Counted from the first letter of the stretch, positions 26,381 through 35,859 are shown. The stretch: DNA of 64,000 nt from Variovorax fucosicus (GCF_030316825.1 NZ_JASZYU010000004.1:434001-498000); one strand, 5' to 3'. Made by a program: numbers and translations. Notes: generated by a model not told the origin, from the sequence alone.

Positions 26381-28030
26381 ATGTCACACGTCGCCACGCC
26401 CTCCTCCGTTCAGCATTTCCGCCAGGCCCTGCTCTGGCCCCTGCGGCTGATGCCGACCGAGGCGGCGCATGCACGCCACCACGGCCCCTGGCAGGTGCTG
26501 CGCGACATGGGCGACAAGTCGCCGTGGCAGGAAGTGGTCGACGAATACACCGGCGACGCGAGCCGCTTCCACGAACGCCACTACAACGAGTTCGTGAGCT
26601 TTCTGCCCTACGTGCAGCGCTTCCTCTATGGCGAGGGCCGCGCGCGCGGCACCGCGGGCAACGACGGCGACTCGCCGATGCGCGTGTTCCGCCGCAACGA
26701 CATCGCGGCGGTGCGACTGGTGGCGCGGCCCGGCGATGCGCCGGTCACGCTGCAGGTCGTGCACACCGACCTCTACTTCTTCTTCGATATCGACGTCGTG
26801 ATACTCAACGTCGAGGTCGGCGCCGACAACCTGAGCCTGGCCCAGGCAGAAGAGTTGCTCTACCGCTTCGGCCGCGCCTACCCGGCCGGCTGGGATGCGA
26901 ATGGCGCGGCGCTGCACTGCATGAGCAGCGTCGAATGGCTCGCGGCCGACGGCAGCGTGCTGTCGCGCTCGGACGCGCAGCAGCGCGAGGCATTCCTGTC
27001 GCACGTGGCCGAGCACCGCGCGCCGCGCATCTCGGCGCATTGGGCCTACGTAATGCAGCCGCTGGTGAGCGACCATTCCGACGAGCCCGGCGCATTGCGC
27101 TACCGGCAGATCGAGTACTACCGCATGCCGACCATGGCGTACCTGTCGCTCGACGATCCGAAGCAGCTCAGCCGCAATGACTTCATCCGTCTCGGGCTGG
27201 TCACCGGCGCGGGCGAAAGCGATGCCACCCTGCCCTATGCGGAGCGGCACCTGGCCGATTTCGAGCAGAAGTACTGCTATGACCGCTTCTGGGTCGATGC
27301 TGGCGCAGCGCCCTACACGCGCTACATCTGCAACGGCCACGCGCTGGTGGTGGTGGGGGATGCGCACTCCGAATTTTTCTGCTGCAGGGATCGCGGTGTG
27401 CTGGCCCAGTTCCGCCACCAGCATTTCCTGCTGTTCCTGATCGCGCACTTCCAGAAGGCTTCGCTGCTGATGTTCTCCGACCAGCTGGTCGAGGCGCTCA
27501 AGCAGATGAACATCCACAGCACGCCGAGCGTCAAGCGCTTCAAGCGCTCGATCCGCGGCAACTTCGAGCGCTTCCTGCGCTTCACGCACCGCTACTGGTT
27601 CCACGAGATCTCGGAGCAGGCCCAGGTGCGGGCACTGTCGCGCCTGTGCGCCACGCACCTCGGGCTCGACCCGCTCTACGACGAGGTGCGCGTGCGCATT
27701 GCCGACATGAACACCTACCTCGATGCCGACAGCCTGCGCCGCCAGGCCAACACCGTGGTGCGGCTCACCGTTGTCACGCTGTTCGGGCTGATCGGCACCG
27801 TCACCACCGGCTTCCTCGGCATGAACCTGCTGGCCGAGGCCGAGTCGCCGCTGCTGACCAAGCTGCTGTGGTTCGGTGTCGTGTTCATTGCCACCACCTG
27901 GCTCACGATCTACACGATGGTGAAGTCGCAGCGCCTGTCGGACTTCATCGACGCGCTGTCGAACGACAGGCTCACGCTGCGCGGCAAGTTGGCGGCGCTG
28001 GTGCGGGTGTGGAAGCCGGGATCGGACTGA
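26381..28030 (+). CDS. CorA-like divalent cation transporter, long form
   Basis: A 549-residue protein, about 230 residues longer than typical CorA (about 316). The C-terminus holds the two membrane helices with the selectivity motif GMN at residues 480-482 (GFLGMNLLAEAES). A second helix follows (LLWFGVVFIATTWLTIYTMV) and a basic tail. The large N-terminal part is cytoplasmic and conserved-looking (WQEVVDEYTGDASRFHERHYN, LYFFFDIDVVILNVEVGADN). It could be a Mg2+/Co2+ channel or a different-cation relative. It diverges from the isomerase gene; a hairpin and a close -10-like site lie in front. It converges with the patatin gene. Confidence 0.82.
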   Translation: MSHVATPSSVQHFRQALLWPLRLMPTEAAHARHHGPWQVLRDMGDKSPWQEVVDEYTGDASRFHERHYNEFVSFLPYVQRFLYGEGRARGTAGNDGDSPMRVFRRNDIAAVRLVARPGDAPVTLQVVHTDLYFFFDIDVVILNVEVGADNLSLAQAEELLYRFGRAYPAGWDANGAALHCMSSVEWLAADGSVLSRSDAQQREAFLSHVAEHRAPRISAHWAYVMQPLVSDHSDEPGALRYRQIEYYRMPTMAYLSLDDPKQLSRNDFIRLGLVTGAGESDATLPYAERHLADFEQKYCYDRFWVDAGAAPYTRYICNGHALVVVGDAHSEFFCCRDRGVLAQFRHQHFLLFLIAHFQKASLLMFSDQLVEALKQMNIHSTPSVKRFKRSIRGNFERFLRFTHRYWFHEISEQAQVRALSRLCATHLGLDPLYDEVRVRIADMNTYLDADSLRRQANTVVRLTVVTLFGLIGTVTTGFLGMNLLAEAESPLLTKLLWFGVVFIATTWLTIYTMVKSQRLSDFIDALSNDRLTLRGKLAALVRVWKPGSD

Positions 28031-28055
28031 CGAATCGCGCGATGCCGCACGCCGA

Positions 28056-31000
28056 TCACGGCACGAACACGTCGCCGGTGCGCGGCAACCACACTTCGAT
28101 TGCATCGGGCGCGCCCTGGATCGATTTGGGCAGGCGCTTGATCACCCAGGGCTGGCCGGTCGGCGACGCGGCCGAGCGTACCAGCGCGTCGGCGCAGGCG
28201 CGGGCAGTCTCTTCGCCGATCAGCACGGTCGGCTCGTAGTAGCCCGTGGGCGGCGAGCGGCCGGCCCGGCGCGAGGTGCTGAGCACATCCTCGGTCGGCG
28301 GCACCGATGCCCCCAATGCGCGCCACGGCTCCCGCCAGGTGCGCACCTTGTCGCGCAGCCCGCGCCCGTAGGTCTGGATGTAGACCACCCTGCCCGTGCA
28401 CACCCCGTCGGGTGCGGGTGCGGTGCTCTGGTTGACGTTGTTGGGCAGGCCGAGCCCGTAGGGCGGATTCGCGCCCGCATCGGTACCTGCGGCGGCGCCT
28501 GCGGCCGGCGGTGGCGCGACGGTGGCCACCGATGCAGGGGCATCCGGCCGCGCGACCATGTCGCGCAGCCACACCACTACCGGCGACGGCACCGGCAGGG
28601 TGCCACTGCAGTTTTCCTTGGAGGCGGTCTGGCCCGTGTAGTCGCGCGCCCAGTAGCGCGGCACGCAGGGCGGCGCAACCACGGGCTGCAGGCAGTCGAT
28701 GCCGTTGCCCGCGTCGAGCAGTTGCTTGCAGGCCGGCGCGCGCTGGTCTTCCGCGTCCTTGGCGCAGGCCGCCTTGGCATCGTCGACGATGCGCACCGAG
28801 AGCCTGAACTTGGCCATGAAGTTGTCGCGGCCTTCGCGGCACAACAGGTCGCCGGTGCGCAACAGCTCGGCCGCCAGCAAGGCCGGTGCGTCGCTGCCCA
28901 CGCTCGCGGCGGTGCCGACGCGAAGACGCGCCCACAGTTGCGAAAGATCCTTGAAGGCCGCGTTCTCCGAGCGTTCGGCCTCGGCCCGCTGCACCCGCCA
29001 GGTGTCGATGCCCTGCCAGGCGGCGACGCCGAAGGTGGCGGCGGTGCCGAGCCCGACCGTCGCGGTGACTGCGCCGGCCCGGATCACGCGTGCCTGCAGC
29101 CGGCTCACCGTCGCGACCACGGCGGTGGCCGTGCTGCTGCCATTGCCATTGGCCGCGCCGACCGGCGGCGACGACGCGGCCTGGGCCTGCCCGTCGTCCG
29201 GCACGAACAGCCCCGGCGCGCCGAGCGCCACCTTGTCGAGCAGTTCGCCTTCGAGCCGCGTGCCGATCTCGGCGCCGAGCCGGAAGTAGCTTTCCCACTG
29301 GGCTTCGTCGAAAAACTGGTCGGTGGTCGGCTGCTGCGGAAACAGCGGGTTCGCGGCCTTGAAGTTCACCAGATCCACCGGCAGCGAGGCCGACACATTG
29401 GGCTTGACCAGCACCAGCTGCCCGGTGGCGCCGCTCGCATAGCGCACCTGCGCGAGGGCCAGGCAAGCCTGGCTGCTGGGCGAGGCCAGATCGTTGAGCG
29501 AGCCGAAGGCTTCCAGCGGCTGCCAGTCGGCGCCGGGGCGCGGCTTCATGAAGGTGATCTCGGCGTTCAGGTCGATGCGGGCGCGGCGGATCAGGTTCTC
29601 GAGGTCGCAGAAGCGGTAGTCTGGATCGGCGCCGCAGTCGGCAATCACGATCAGCGCGGCCTGCTGCCGCAGCAGCGCGTAGGCGCCGGTGTTCTCGAAA
29701 TGGCCGCCGTCGCTCAGGTACCAGTTGGCCGAGCTGCTACCCGGAAACGCGCCGAAGCATTCGAGCAGCATGAAGCGCGTTTTCATCAACAGCTTGCTGC
29801 CGCGCACGGCGGCGCCGCGCTGCAGGATGCCGGCATCGGCGCTGTTCCACCAGTAGCCCAGGCGCAGGCCAGCGAACACCGTGAGCGCCGCAATGCCGCG
29901 CTTGGTGAGCCGGCCCAGCCCCGGCGCAAATGCGGCACCCGAAATCGCCGTCCACGCCCCCAGCGTCATGGCGCCGTCGCCATGCGCCTGTGCCCAATCG
30001 GCGCCGCCGGCCTGCATCCAGCCCAGCGGGCCGATGGTCAGCGGCTGGCTCTTGCGATCCCGGTTGAACAGCTTCTGCCGGGTGTCGTGCGTCTGGTTGA
30101 TGCATACGTTGGCCAGGTGCACCGGCCCGCCATGCAGGTGCGGCGCATAGCGCAGTTGCGGGATGTCGTCATGCGCATCGACCTCGCCCACCGGCACCTG
30201 CGGCGGCTGCAGTCCCGAGACCTCGTCGGTCGGGCTCGCGCCGAGCCGCCGGGCGTTGGCCGCGCCGAGGTAGCCGCGCACGATGCGCGCCTTGTAGAAC
30301 ATGTGCAGCGACGAGATGTTGAGAAACGCGAAGTTGGACCCGGTGAGCACCGCATAGGCGCCAATAACCGTGCCGATGGCGCCGAACCAGGCCCAGCCGC
30401 GCCAGAACTCGAGCCCCTGGGGCTGAAACACCGGCAACAGCACCGCCGCATAGATCACCCCGATCCACCATGCCGCCAGGCAGAAGGCCAGCGCCAGCCC
30501 GAGCAGGCTGGCGAGCGTGAGCATCAGGTTCTTGCCGATGCCGGGCGCCTGCTGCTTCTGCGACAGCAGCATGGGCAGCACGGCGCGCAAGCCGGCCGCC
30601 ACGACCAGCAGCACCGCGCCGTAAGAGGCACGCTGCCCCTGGTTCTCTGCGGCCAGCCACCAGGCACTGCGGTCGAGCAGGCCGAGCAGGCCGATCAGCA
30701 GCGTGGTGTTGAGCACCGACGCCAGTGCCTCGGTCAGTTCGTTGCGCTGCTGGGGCGCGGTGCGATGGCGGCTGCGCCAAAGCACCCAGAGCAGCGCCAC
30801 CACCCAGCACAGCGCGAAGCCGACGAACAACGGCGTCAACCAGCGCGGGCCGCTGGCCAGTTCGACCAGCATCGGGCCGAGTTGGCAGGCGCCGATGATC
30901 AGCACGCACCACATGCCGATCTGCCTCCAAAGGAAGGCGATCGACGGCTTGTCGCGCACCGACCAATAGGCACAGGCCAGCACGATCGACGCGACGAACG

Positions 31001-31592
31001 GCCCCGCGGCCGCAAACCACAGCGTGGGCAACTGCGTCGCCCCTTTCACCAGCAGTCCGATGGTGGCCTGCGCCGTGGACGGCTGGGTGTTGTTGAGGTC
31101 GACCGCGCGAAACACCGCGTCCCACATCAGCAGGTTGGTGGCGGCCAGGGCCAGGCCGATCAGGCTGGCCGCGATCGCGATCTCGATGTGCGTGCCCAGC
31201 AGGTTGCGCAGGTAGAGCGCGGCCGCGAACAGCGTGTCGCGCAGGCCGCCCGGAATCAGGTAGCGCCCGTTGCCGCGCAGCCACCAGCCGAAGCGTGCGC
31301 GGTCGACGTCGCCCATCGCGCGCTCGATGTCGCGCACCTCGTCGGCCGACTTCGCGTCGGTACACAGGCGGCCGAGCGTGGCGCCGACGTAGCCGCCGCC
31401 CGAGACGGTCGACACGATGTCGAACTTGAGCAACTGCCGCCGCGCCGCCAGCGACTTGAGTAGCCCCAGGCAGAAGGTCGCGCTGCGGATGCCGCCCCCC
31501 GACAGCGCCAGGCCCCAGGGGCGATGCCCGTCGTCGACCCCGTGCAGCGCCTCGCGGCGCGTCCTGACCAGCTCTTGAAGCGTCTCGTCCAT
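28056..31592 (-). CDS. Large membrane patatin-like phospholipase
   Basis: A 1178-residue protein. The patatin N-terminal oxyanion loop SGGGIRSATF is at 31-40 and the nucleophile is Ser64 in STVSGGGYVG. The catalytic Asp is in LSDGGHFENTGAY, at residue 628, so the two catalytic residues are 564 residues apart. Between them lie about eight hydrophobic, membrane-type segments (roughly residues 130-430). After residue 735 comes a region with one more hydrophobic stretch near 840 and a Cys-containing C-terminal domain. The expected activity is lipid acyl hydrolysis at the inner membrane. It lies downstream of the alpha/beta hydrolase gene on the same strand, with a 16-base palindrome between. Confidence 0.88.
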   Translation of the reverse strand: MDETLQELVRTRREALHGVDDGHRPWGLALSGGGIRSATFCLGLLKSLAARRQLLKFDIVSTVSGGGYVGATLGRLCTDAKSADEVRDIERAMGDVDRARFGWWLRGNGRYLIPGGLRDTLFAAALYLRNLLGTHIEIAIAASLIGLALAATNLLMWDAVFRAVDLNNTQPSTAQATIGLLVKGATQLPTLWFAAAGPFVASIVLACAYWSVRDKPSIAFLWRQIGMWCVLIIGACQLGPMLVELASGPRWLTPLFVGFALCWVVALLWVLWRSRHRTAPQQRNELTEALASVLNTTLLIGLLGLLDRSAWWLAAENQGQRASYGAVLLVVAAGLRAVLPMLLSQKQQAPGIGKNLMLTLASLLGLALAFCLAAWWIGVIYAAVLLPVFQPQGLEFWRGWAWFGAIGTVIGAYAVLTGSNFAFLNISSLHMFYKARIVRGYLGAANARRLGASPTDEVSGLQPPQVPVGEVDAHDDIPQLRYAPHLHGGPVHLANVCINQTHDTRQKLFNRDRKSQPLTIGPLGWMQAGGADWAQAHGDGAMTLGAWTAISGAAFAPGLGRLTKRGIAALTVFAGLRLGYWWNSADAGILQRGAAVRGSKLLMKTRFMLLECFGAFPGSSSANWYLSDGGHFENTGAYALLRQQAALIVIADCGADPDYRFCDLENLIRRARIDLNAEITFMKPRPGADWQPLEAFGSLNDLASPSSQACLALAQVRYASGATGQLVLVKPNVSASLPVDLVNFKAANPLFPQQPTTDQFFDEAQWESYFRLGAEIGTRLEGELLDKVALGAPGLFVPDDGQAQAASSPPVGAANGNGSSTATAVVATVSRLQARVIRAGAVTATVGLGTAATFGVAAWQGIDTWRVQRAEAERSENAAFKDLSQLWARLRVGTAASVGSDAPALLAAELLRTGDLLCREGRDNFMAKFRLSVRIVDDAKAACAKDAEDQRAPACKQLLDAGNGIDCLQPVVAPPCVPRYWARDYTGQTASKENCSGTLPVPSPVVVWLRDMVARPDAPASVATVAPPPAAGAAAGTDAGANPPYGLGLPNNVNQSTAPAPDGVCTGRVVYIQTYGRGLRDKVRTWREPWRALGASVPPTEDVLSTSRRAGRSPPTGYYEPTVLIGEETARACADALVRSAASPTGQPWVIKRLPKSIQGAPDAIEVWLPRTGDVFVP

Positions 31593-31611
31593 CCGGCTCC
31601 TCGGTGTCGAG

Positions 31612-31627
31612 CGTGAAATATTTCACG
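31612..31627. promoter_or_regulatory. Perfect 16-base palindrome upstream of the patatin gene
   Basis: CGTGAAATATTTCACG is fully self-complementary with no loop, 20 bases before the patatin ATG (minus strand). Flanking CGGTGTCGAG and GTCGACCG extend it imperfectly. The lack of a loop and T-run argues against a terminator and for a protein-binding site. The regulator is unknown. Confidence 0.5.
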
Positions 31628-31708
31628 GTCGACCGAGGGCGGCAATTTGGCGGATGGTCTATGGCACAGGTAGGGGTGATAGGCGCACCTGCAGGTCAGG
31701 CTCACTCT

Positions 31709-33298
31709 TTAACGCCACGCACTCACCTCCAGCCGCACCTTGCCCGAGATGCCGGGTGCGGCCGGCGCCGCGCCCATGGTCGACAGCGGCACCACGAACT
31801 GCAGCTTGCCGTCGATCACTTCCTGGTAGCTGACCGGCAAGGTGGCGCGGCCGGCGGTGTCGGTTTGCCAGCCGTACTGCACCTGCCACTTTTTCGCCGG
31901 GTCGGCGGCCGTCGGCGGCGCGATCTCGATCACCAGGGTGTCGCGGAACAGCGAGCTGCCTTCGTAGTGGCCGTCGACCCAGAACTTCTTGTTGACCTGG
32001 TAGTCGGGCACGCGCACGCCGAGTGTCATCGCATAAGCCAGGGTCGGGCGATCCTGCTTCACACGCGCCTTGTTGGCGAGGAACACGGTCGACAGATAGA
32101 TCGAGCGCTTTTCAGGCGTCGCCGGATTGGTCAGTTCCTTGTGGGTGCGGCAGGCGGGCGAATCTTCTTCGGCGATGCGCCGGCTCAGATACCAGCGCTT
32201 GCCGCGCGGTGCGGCCAGCAGTTCGACCTGGTAGAGCGCGTCGACATCGGCATCCTTCGGAATGTCGGGCGGCAGGCTGACGCCGTCGACGTCGAACCAC
32301 AGGTCGACCCGAACGTCGCCGAACAGGAAGCGCACCAGGTTCTGGTACGCCTCTTCCGAATTCACGATGCCGAAGTAGCCCGAGTGCGAACGGTAGGTAT
32401 AGGCGGTGGCCACCGGGCGTGTCTGCCCGGCCGGGTCGCGCGACCAGAGCGATGCGTTCTCGATGCGCACCAGCCCGTCGCTGCCGTGGCCCGCGAACAT
32501 GCGCGACAGTCCCTTGGCCACCTCGTAGTCGCCGCGGTTGGAGCCGACCATGCAGAAAAACCGCTCCGGCGGAAACGCGGCCGGAGGCAGATAGTCCATG
32601 CGGCCGTCGACCGCCGGCGTGGCCAGAAACTCGGCCATCTTGTCGCGGTTGAAGGTGTTCATCTCGTTCAGCGTGAGCCAGCCAGGCACGTTGATGCCGC
32701 CCACGTCGATGCCGTTGTGCGGCGTGGCATAGGTGAACACCTTGTCGACACAGGCGCGCGCCGCGGCGTCGCCGAGCGCGGGGTTCTGCAGAAACGCACG
32801 CACCACCAGCCCGCCCATCGAATGCGCGACCAGGTAGCAGCGAAAGCCTTCGGGCCCCGGCGGGCCTTCGCGGGTCGCGACCAGTTCCTTCACGCGCAGG
32901 ATCAGCTGGCTCAGCCCCTGCGCATAGAACTTGACGTCGCGTGCGCTGCCGTCGCCGAGCAGCCCGGAGCCGGCGTCGTAGTAGCGGTAGATGATCACCG
33001 AGGCGGCGGCAATGCCCTCCACGTCCTTGCCGGTTTCGTCGGGCGAGGGCTTCCAGTCTTCGTCGAGGATGTCGAGCCCGTTCTGGTAGACGCTGCGGTA
33101 CTGGTAGTCGGCCAGCAGCCGCACCACCGGCGACTCGAACACGAACTTCTGCGCCGGCGCCTTCTTGTCGACCGTGGCGCGGTAGACGGTGGAGCCGACA
33201 TTGAAACCGCAGAACGGATCGGCCGCCGTTTCGTCGCGCTCCGACTCGGTCATCGCGTAGCCGCGCACATAGATGATGGGGTAGCGCCTGTCGCTCAT
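31709..33298 (-). CDS. Alpha/beta-hydrolase (lipase/esterase-like)
   Basis: A 529-residue predicted serine hydrolase. It opens with YPIIYVRGYAMTE, the oxyanion strand of PGAP1/lipase-like folds, and has the nucleophile elbow YLVAHSMGGLVVRAF with Ser160. ATPHNGIDVGG follows, as in cell-wall and phospholipid lipases. The last 180 residues are beta-rich and lack catalytic motifs; they may bind a substrate or surface. No signal peptide is seen. It precedes the patatin gene by 116 bases on the same strand, which suggests the two act on related lipids. Confidence 0.82.
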   Translation of the reverse strand: MSDRRYPIIYVRGYAMTESERDETAADPFCGFNVGSTVYRATVDKKAPAQKFVFESPVVRLLADYQYRSVYQNGLDILDEDWKPSPDETGKDVEGIAAASVIIYRYYDAGSGLLGDGSARDVKFYAQGLSQLILRVKELVATREGPPGPEGFRCYLVAHSMGGLVVRAFLQNPALGDAAARACVDKVFTYATPHNGIDVGGINVPGWLTLNEMNTFNRDKMAEFLATPAVDGRMDYLPPAAFPPERFFCMVGSNRGDYEVAKGLSRMFAGHGSDGLVRIENASLWSRDPAGQTRPVATAYTYRSHSGYFGIVNSEEAYQNLVRFLFGDVRVDLWFDVDGVSLPPDIPKDADVDALYQVELLAAPRGKRWYLSRRIAEEDSPACRTHKELTNPATPEKRSIYLSTVFLANKARVKQDRPTLAYAMTLGVRVPDYQVNKKFWVDGHYEGSSLFRDTLVIEIAPPTAADPAKKWQVQYGWQTDTAGRATLPVSYQEVIDGKLQFVVPLSTMGAAPAAPGISGKVRLEVSAWR

Positions 33299-33497
33299 GG
33301 TGTCTCCTTTGCCGCGCGCCTCGCGGCCGAGCCCGACTGTGCCGGCCGCGCCCTGCGGCCGCCATAGCGCACACGGCTTAGGACGCCCGGCCAGCCGGCC
33401 CCGCTCCTACAGCGCGCGACGCTCTGCACCGACGGTTTGCCGGCGAGGCGCCACTTAGCTTCAGCTCGCCGCCAACGAAGAGACAAGAGACAACGCC

Positions 33498-34505
33498 ATG
33501 CTTGCCCCTACCACCGACGATCCGTTCGCCCGTCTGCAACAGCAACACGGCCGCAGCCTCACGCTGGCGCACCTGGTCGCCGCAGGCCTCGATCAACTTC
33601 CGCTGCCCGGATCGGGCCGCACCCTCGCCCGCTGGCAACGGCTCGCTGCGGTGGCGGCGCACGACCTGCCGCTGGTCAAGCTGTTCGAAGGCCACACCGA
33701 CGCGATCGCGATCCTGGCCGAACTCGACGGCCCGACGCCCGCGCCCGGCACCCGCTGGGGCACCTGGTGCGCCGAGCCGCCCGACGCCCGGCTGGCGTTT
33801 GCGCCCCTGGGCGAAGGGCCCGAGCTGCGCATCGACGGCACCAAGGCCTGGTGCTCCGGGGCGCCGAGCATGACCCATGCGGTGGTCAGTGGCTGGAACC
33901 TGGACGGCGAACCGTGCCTCGCAGCAGTGGCGCTCGACCAGCCCGGCGTGCGGGTCACCCACAACGGCTGGAAGGCGGTCGGCATGGCGGCGAGCGAAAG
34001 CGTCGATGTGCAGTTCGACAACGCACGCGGCCTGCAGGTTGGCACGCCCGGCGACTACACGCGCCGCCCGGGCTTCTGGCAAGGCGGCGCCGGCATTGCG
34101 GCCTGCTGGTTCGGCGGCGCGCTGGGCATCGCCACCATGACGCGCGACCTGTCGCGCGGCGCGAGCGACCCGCACCGGCTCGGCCATCTGGGTGCGATCG
34201 ACGTGGCCATGGCAGGTGCGGCCGCCCTGTTGCGCGAAGCGGCTGCAGCCATCGATGCCCAGCCCGGCGCCAACGTGCAGGCGCTGACGCTGCGCACGCG
34301 CCTGGCCATCGAGGCGGCGGCCGAATCGGTGCTGCGCCATGCCGGCCGCGCACTCGGCGCCGGCCCGCTGTGCCGCAACGAACGCTTCGCGCATGCCATG
34401 GCCGACCTGCCGGTGTTCATGCGCCAGAGCCATGCGGAGCGCGATCTGGCCGCCCTCGGCCAGTGCCTGACCAACACCACGCAGGCCCTGTCATGGCAGC
34501 TGTGA
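33498..34505 (+). CDS. Acyl-CoA dehydrogenase family protein
   Basis: A 335-residue flavoprotein, somewhat shorter than the usual 380. The middle-domain pattern (WGTWCAEPP, LRIDGTKAWCSGAPSMTHAVV) and the helical C-terminal domain (LGHLGAIDVAMAGAAALLREA) are recognisable. The catalytic base is not obvious by eye, so it may be a dehydrogenase on an unusual acyl or carrier-bound substrate. It is the first gene of a four-gene coupled cassette; its stop at 34503-34505 lies inside the start of the deacetylase gene. AGAGACAACGCC precedes the ATG. Confidence 0.85.
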   Translation: MLAPTTDDPFARLQQQHGRSLTLAHLVAAGLDQLPLPGSGRTLARWQRLAAVAAHDLPLVKLFEGHTDAIAILAELDGPTPAPGTRWGTWCAEPPDARLAFAPLGEGPELRIDGTKAWCSGAPSMTHAVVSGWNLDGEPCLAAVALDQPGVRVTHNGWKAVGMAASESVDVQFDNARGLQVGTPGDYTRRPGFWQGGAGIAACWFGGALGIATMTRDLSRGASDPHRLGHLGAIDVAMAGAAALLREAAAAIDAQPGANVQALTLRTRLAIEAAAESVLRHAGRALGAGPLCRNERFAHAMADLPVFMRQSHAERDLAALGQCLTNTTQALSWQL

Positions 34506-35260
34506 TGGACCACGACCGCCTGATCGACAGCGGCGAAGGTACGCCCGAAACGGATTGGCTGGCCTGGCCGGGCCTGGCGAGCATGGCGTCGGTGACCGCC
34601 GCAACACTCGCGCCCGACGGCTCGCGGGCCGTGGTGGTCGCGCCGCACCCGGACGACGAAGTGCTTTCCGTCGGCGGGCTGCTCGCGCAGCTCGCCGCGC
34701 TCCACCGCGAGATCTGCATCGTTGCCGTGACCGATGGCAGCGCCAGCCATCCGGGCTCCAGCGAATGGCCTGCCGACCAGCTGGCACGCATCCGCCCGAT
34801 CGAAAGCCAGCGCGCGCTGCAACGGCTCGGCGTGCCCGAAGCGCCCGTGCGGCTCGGCTTGCCGGATGGCGGGCTGCTGGCGCTGCGCAGTCTGCTGGCC
34901 GACCGCCTGTTGCCGCTGCTGCGCCCGGGCGATGTGGTCTTCACCACCTGGCGCATGGACGGTCATCCCGACCACGAGGCATGCGGCCACGCCTGCGCGT
35001 TTGCGGCCGCACGCGTCGGTGCCCGGCTGGTCGAGGTGCCGGTGTGGGCCTGGCACTGGGCCCGGCCCGGCGACGCCCGCATGCCCTGGCGGCGCGCGCG
35101 TCGCGTCACGCTCGGCGCCGACGCCGCGCGCCGCAAGCGCCAGGCGGTTCAGGCCTTCAAGAGCCAGTTAGCGTCCGACCCTTCCACCGGCGCTGGCCCG
35201 ATCCTGCGCAACAGCACGGTGGCGCGCGCGGCGCGGCCGTTCGAGGTGCTGTTCGCATGA
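34493..35260 (+). CDS. PIG-L family deacetylase
   Basis: A 255-residue LmbE-like zinc hydrolase that removes acetyl or acyl groups from amino sugars or related amides. The metal motif PHPDDEVL is at residues 51-58 and the later HPDHEACGHA supplies another histidine. The ATG at 34493 overlaps the preceding gene by 13 bases. A second ATG at 34505, in a TGATG overlap, is equally possible and would drop four residues. Its stop overlaps the methyltransferase start by ATGA. The substrate is unknown; the coupled glycosyltransferase suggests a sugar-containing metabolite. Confidence 0.88.
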   Translation: MAAVMDHDRLIDSGEGTPETDWLAWPGLASMASVTAATLAPDGSRAVVVAPHPDDEVLSVGGLLAQLAALHREICIVAVTDGSASHPGSSEWPADQLARIRPIESQRALQRLGVPEAPVRLGLPDGGLLALRSLLADRLLPLLRPGDVVFTTWRMDGHPDHEACGHACAFAAARVGARLVEVPVWAWHWARPGDARMPWRRARRVTLGADAARRKRQAVQAFKSQLASDPSTGAGPILRNSTVARAARPFEVLFA

Positions 35261-35859
35261 GCGACAAGAAGGGCTACTTCGAAGGCCTGTACGGCGCGGA
35301 CGAAGACCCGTACGCGCTGCGCACCCGCTGGTACGAACAGCGCAAGCGCGCCGTGCTGATGGCCGCGCTGCCGCACGCGCGCTATGCGCGGGCCTACGAG
35401 CCAGGTTGTGGCGCGGCCGAACTCACGGTGGAGCTCGCGCAGCGCTGCGACGCCGTGCTGGCGAGCGATTTTTCCGAACATGCATTGGCGGTGGCCCGCC
35501 GTCGCACCGCCGGCCTGCCCAACGTGCAGATCGTGCAGCAGCGGCTGCCGGCCGACTGGCCGCGCGACGCTGCGCCGTTCGACGTGATCGTGCTCAGTGA
35601 GGTCGGTTACTTTCTGGATGCACGGGCGATGCAGCAGCTTGCCGAAGATTGCGATGCGTCACTCGCCGTCGACGGCACGCTGGTCGCCTGCGACTGGCGA
35701 CCCGACTTCGCGGAACGCGCCCTGCCGACCGCGCAGGTGCATGCCGCACTGGCCGGGCTCGGCTTGGCCCGGCTCGTCCTCCACGACGAAGCCGACTTCC
35801 TGCTGCAGGTCTGGTGCCGCACCCCGCACTCGGTCGCGCAGCGCGAAGGCATCCGATGA
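35257..35859 (+). CDS. SAM-dependent methyltransferase (NodS-like)
   Basis: A 200-residue class I methyltransferase. Motif I is YEPGCGAAELT; the acidic residue of motif II is in LASDFSEHAL, and the DVIVLSEVGYFL stretch follows. The N-terminal YFEGLYGADEDPYALRTRWYEQRKR is typical of NodS-like N-methyltransferases, which methylate a deacetylated glucosamine in Nod factors. It starts in an ATGA overlap with the PIG-L deacetylase, which fits methylation of a newly freed amine, though this is inference. It ends in an ATGA overlap with the glycosyltransferase. Confidence 0.87.
   Translation: MSDKKGYFEGLYGADEDPYALRTRWYEQRKRAVLMAALPHARYARAYEPGCGAAELTVELAQRCDAVLASDFSEHALAVARRRTAGLPNVQIVQQRLPADWPRDAAPFDVIVLSEVGYFLDARAMQQLAEDCDASLAVDGTLVACDWRPDFAERALPTAQVHAALAGLGLARLVLHDEADFLLQVWCRTPHSVAQREGIR

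Noticed and set aside
28722..31463. Long plus-strand open frame opposite the patatin gene
   Set aside because: Composition is low-complexity Gln/Arg/His-rich with no recognisable domain, and the patatin on the other strand has all catalytic motifs.
28056..33298. Patatin plus alpha/beta hydrolase considered as a type VI secretion lipase effector locus
   Set aside because: No VgrG, PAAR, Hcp or immunity-type lipoprotein gene is adjacent, and the patatin is an integral membrane protein rather than a secreted effector.
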